Shown one piece after another: positions 3,891 through 5,784 of a stretch of DNA of 5,784 bases. A model generated the notes under the pieces. That model searched no databases. It was not told the origin of the DNA and saw only the letters and a list, made by a program, of their open reading frames with translations. Origin of the DNA: Candidatus Uhrbacteria bacterium (GTDB lineage Bacteria; Patescibacteriota; Patescibacteriia; UBA9934; GWF2-40-263). The stretch is from assembly GCA_018700535.1 (NCBI GenBank), contig JABITQ010000055.1, positions 1-5,784 on the forward strand, given 5' to 3'. Within the stretch, counting starts at the first letter, position 1. The number at the start of each line of letters is the position of its first letter. Made by a program: the position numbers and the translations under genes.

Positions 3891-5784
3891 CTATTCAAAC
3901 TTAATACTCTGTCCAGCCCTAAGCGAACCGGACTGCGTTTTCTTTTCTTCTGTCTTTGCTTGTGGTTTTGGTTGTGACCTTTGTGCAGGAGCTGATGGCT
4001 TACGATCTTCTCGATCGCGAGCACGCTCATTAGCACCTCTTCCACGACGCTCATCGCTACCGACGCCGCTTCCCTTTTTCTTACGGCGACGTTTTCGCTT
4101 GCGTTTCTGCACACCTTCTCCAGGGGTTGGTGCAGTATCTGATGAAGGCTTTGCTGTATCAACCTCCTTCAATTTAGACCTGTAGACCGGCGCGCCAATA
4201 ACAGGGAGAATAACGAAGTGATCCTCTTGGTTTGTCTCGATCTTTTCTTCAACCGAAGATTCAATCTTTGGCTCCGGTGCTTTGCGAACAACTTGCTTTG
4301 CAGATGCCGGTTTTGATGCTCTCTCCAGCTTTGTTGATGACTCTTCTCTTTTTGGTTTTTTATCCGCTTTGGCTCCTCCCCTTCTTTCAAGAATCATTTC
4401 TGGCGTCACGATTCTTAAGTCTGGAACTCTGTCGACCACGACCTGTTTTTTCGCAGCAGGAGCTTTCTCCAAAACCTGCCCCTCACTCCGTCTCTTTGCC
4501 CGTGGCTCACGATCCTTTAGCGCAGAGAGGCTAGCAACTGGTTGCTCAACAACCTTCTCTTTCACTGGTCGGTCTGACCTGCGCGGAATAGGCCGCTGTG
4601 TTTGTACAGGAGCTTCTGCTGGGACTGGAGTTGGAGTCTGTGCCGGCGCTGGCACCTGCTTTACTTCAACCTCAACCTTTACCTCAGCTTTTACTGGAGG
4701 CGCCGCACGCTCAGGTTTTATCTCTACTTCTTTTGCCTTTACCTCTTCTGCAACCACCTTTGGTTCAACGGTTTTCTGAACAACTTTAGCTGGAGCCACT
4801 TTAACTGGAGCCTCTACCTCCAAACCTGGAACCTTTTCTGTAACGGTTTGTTTTTCTTCTGCCACCTTTTTCTCAACCACTACTTCTTTTTTTACAGGCG
4901 CAGCTACCTTCTCAGGCGCATCTTCTTTTTTCTCTGCAACAACCTCTTTCTCAGCTACAACCTCCCCCTTCTGAACGACAGTCTTTTTCTCTTCTACTTT
5001 TTCTTTCTCAACGACCACTTCCTTCTTTGCCTCAACCGCATTCTCGATAGAAGCTTCATTTTTTGTTTCAACCTTTTGCTCTAGCTCAGCTTCTTTTTTC
5101 TCTTCTGGAGCCTTCAGGCTTGAAAGACTAATTGGTGGTTCTGTTGCAACCTTAACGACTGACTCGCCTTCTGAAGGACGTGGAGCGGGTTTTACTGGTG
5201 CTGACCGTGGCGGTCTGTCACCTGGCTTTGCTGCAGTTTTTGACGCCGTCTTCGCCGGGGCTTTTCTTGGTGCGCTCGATTTCTTTCCGCTCTTACGCTC
5301 CTCGCGAACAATCTCAATACAGTCGTCACAATAGATTGGACGTGATCGATCAAGCTCGACTGGGAGAACGATATCTTTTGTGCAGCGTGTGCAGTTGTAT
5401 TCGTGTTTTGGTTTACTTGAATTCTTTGATGACTTTTTCTTTGCTGAAGCTTCTGCATACATCGTATCCAAGTCTTTATCGCCCATTCCACTCCAATCCA
5501 AAATCTTTTGCTCAACAACCGCGCGCGGCTGAGCATAGGTGTCGCGAGAAAACTGAATGATTGCGTCAGAAGAGTTTGTCACCTGTGCAATTGGCGGCAA
5601 TGTGTTTGCAGAGAAAGGCTGACTTGTTACTCCGTCAATTAGAAGCTTGAGGTAAATATTAAACTTTGGAAGGTTGATGATGTCTTCTGGCAAAAACCTA
5701 GGAGCAAACTCTTGCTCCATGAAGCTCGCATCGGTTGCACCAACACGGAACGAAATAATTGTACCGACGTTACCAAACACAGCG
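3891..5784 (-). CDS. HerA/VirD4-like ATPase, C-terminal part with zinc ribbon and long disordered tail (5' end outside window)
   Basis: At least 629 residues are visible; numbering starts at the GTG at 5780-5778, which is not the real start because an Ala codon precedes it in frame and the gene runs off the edge. Residues 2-65 (FGNVGTIISFRVGA, an EFAP segment, LPKFNIYLKLLIDG, PFSANTLPP) match the end of the ATPase domain in Patescibacteria and archaeal HerA/VirD4-type secretion or DNA-translocation ATPases. The Walker motifs must lie upstream. A CxxC-x17-CxxC zinc ribbon follows (C130, C133, C151, C154). Then come basic Ala/Pro linkers (163-205), a Lys/Glu/Val-rich stretch (224-375), a Pro-rich stretch (376-404), two order-prone islands (450-469 and 520-539), an 11-residue basic run (559-569) and a short tail ending AGQSIKFE. 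It has no signal peptide in view. It is the first visible gene of the operon and abuts uppP. Domain assignment is from memory of the family; what it transports is unknown. Confidence 0.8.
   Translation of the reverse strand, partial: AVFGNVGTIISFRVGATDASFMEQEFAPRFLPEDIINLPKFNIYLKLLIDGVTSQPFSANTLPPIAQVTNSSDAIIQFSRDTYAQPRAVVEQKILDWSGMGDKDLDTMYAEASAKKKSSKNSSKPKHEYNCTRCTKDIVLPVELDRSRPIYCDDCIEIVREERKSGKKSSAPRKAPAKTASKTAAKPGDRPPRSAPVKPAPRPSEGESVVKVATEPPISLSSLKAPEEKKEAELEQKVETKNEASIENAVEAKKEVVVEKEKVEEKKTVVQKGEVVAEKEVVAEKKEDAPEKVAAPVKKEVVVEKKVAEEKQTVTEKVPGLEVEAPVKVAPAKVVQKTVEPKVVAEEVKAKEVEIKPERAAPPVKAEVKVEVEVKQVPAPAQTPTPVPAEAPVQTQRPIPRRSDRPVKEKVVEQPVASLSALKDREPRAKRRSEGQVLEKAPAAKKQVVVDRVPDLRIVTPEMILERRGGAKADKKPKREESSTKLERASKPASAKQVVRKAPEPKIESSVEEKIETNQEDHFVILPVIGAPVYRSKLKEVDTAKPSSDTAPTPGEGVQKRKRKRRRKKKGSGVGSDERRGRGANERARDREDRKPSAPAQRSQPKPQAKTEEKKTQSGSLRAGQSIKFE
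4656..5111 (-). repeat. Low-complexity Lys/Glu/Val-rich coding region
   Basis: This stretch encodes residues about 224-375 of the ATPase tail. It consists of imperfect units such as KEVVVEK (exactly at 253-259 and 298-304), VVAEKE/VVAEKK and KVVAEEVK. The coding strand is strongly purine-rich (GAA, GAG, AAA, AAG with GTT), giving a marked strand asymmetry. The repeats are imperfect at DNA level, so the protein composition is probably what is kept. Such a segment is expected to be unfolded, with interleaved positive and negative charge. Confidence 0.85.
5307..5402 (-). other. CxxC-x17-CxxC zinc-ribbon domain within the ATPase gene
   Basis: Residues 127-158 contain C130-TR-C133, exactly 17 residues including DRSRPIY, then C151-DD-C154. 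The spacing and the DR-RPxYC signature match the small CxxC-x17-CxxC zinc-binding module frequent in Patescibacteria, usually as a stand-alone protein or a fused tail. It probably binds Zn2+ and may contact nucleic acid or protein; no more can be said from sequence. Confidence 0.85.

Noticed and set aside
4282..5084. Long plus-strand open frames (4282-4779 and 4602-5084) opposite the ATPase tail
   Set aside because: They are antisense images of Lys/Glu/Val/Ala codons, giving implausible Phe/Leu/Tyr- or Thr/Ser/Phe-rich proteins with no recognisable motif and no ribosome-binding site.
5778..5780. GTG as a true start of the 629-residue frame
   Set aside because: An in-frame Ala codon precedes it and AVFGNVGT is the interior of an ATPase domain, so the gene continues beyond the window.
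1..5784. CRISPR arrays, tRNA or rRNA genes, insertion sequences
   Set aside because: No direct repeats with regular spacers, no tRNA-like clover leaf, and no transposase motifs or terminal repeats were found by reading.

Overview
The window looks like part of a Patescibacteria (Candidate Phyla Radiation, probably Parcubacteria-like) chromosome. This is inferred from the compact gene packing, the CxxC-x17-CxxC zinc ribbon common in that group, the style of the MnmA and UppP sequences, and the pairing of a HerA/VirD4-type ATPase tail with a very long charged low-complexity extension. TGA behaves as a stop (it ends the first small plus-strand gene just before its terminator, and uppP at an ATGA overlap), so the recoded genetic code of Gracilibacteria/Absconditabacteria is unlikely.

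Left part (1-1348). The first 81 codons of mnmA (tRNA 2-thiouridylase) run leftward off the window edge. Its promoter stands back to back with that of a rightward gene: the two -35 boxes are 4 bp apart. Two small rightward genes follow (352-717 and 926-1297). They are diverged tandem copies of one whole transcription unit: the same promoter layout (TTGATC, 17 bp, TATGGT), the same predicted start-site sequence (GCTTCAA), the same distance to the conserved core, half of the first 50 residues identical, and related terminators (GGACTCC stem followed by TTT-TATTTTT). Their family is not recognised. The residue pattern suggests an alternating beta/alpha fold like a degenerate response-regulator receiver domain, with an aspartate kept at residue 75 in both.

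Right part (1323-5784, leftward). Four genes are packed as one operon, read from right to left. They are the C-terminal part of a HerA/VirD4-like ATPase carrying a zinc ribbon and a roughly 500-residue disordered Lys/Glu/Val/Pro-rich tail; uppP (undecaprenyl-diphosphatase), with 0 bp between the stop and the start; a small unrecognised membrane protein, overlapping uppP by 4 bp; and an HD-domain phosphohydrolase of the SAMHD1/dGTPase-like COG1078 type, after a 4 bp gap. The operon start lies outside the window and no leftward terminator is visible. The HD gene runs into the convergent terminator of the second small gene, and its stop codon lies in the terminator loop.

Functional reading. The leftward operon joins envelope lipid-carrier recycling (UppP), a membrane protein, a DNA- or protein-translocation ATPase and a nucleotide/phosphate hydrolase; a shared process is not demonstrated. 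The most unusual points are the duplicated receiver-like cassette, the Phe in place of the conserved His of the UppP SSSGH motif, and the architecture of the ATPase tail.
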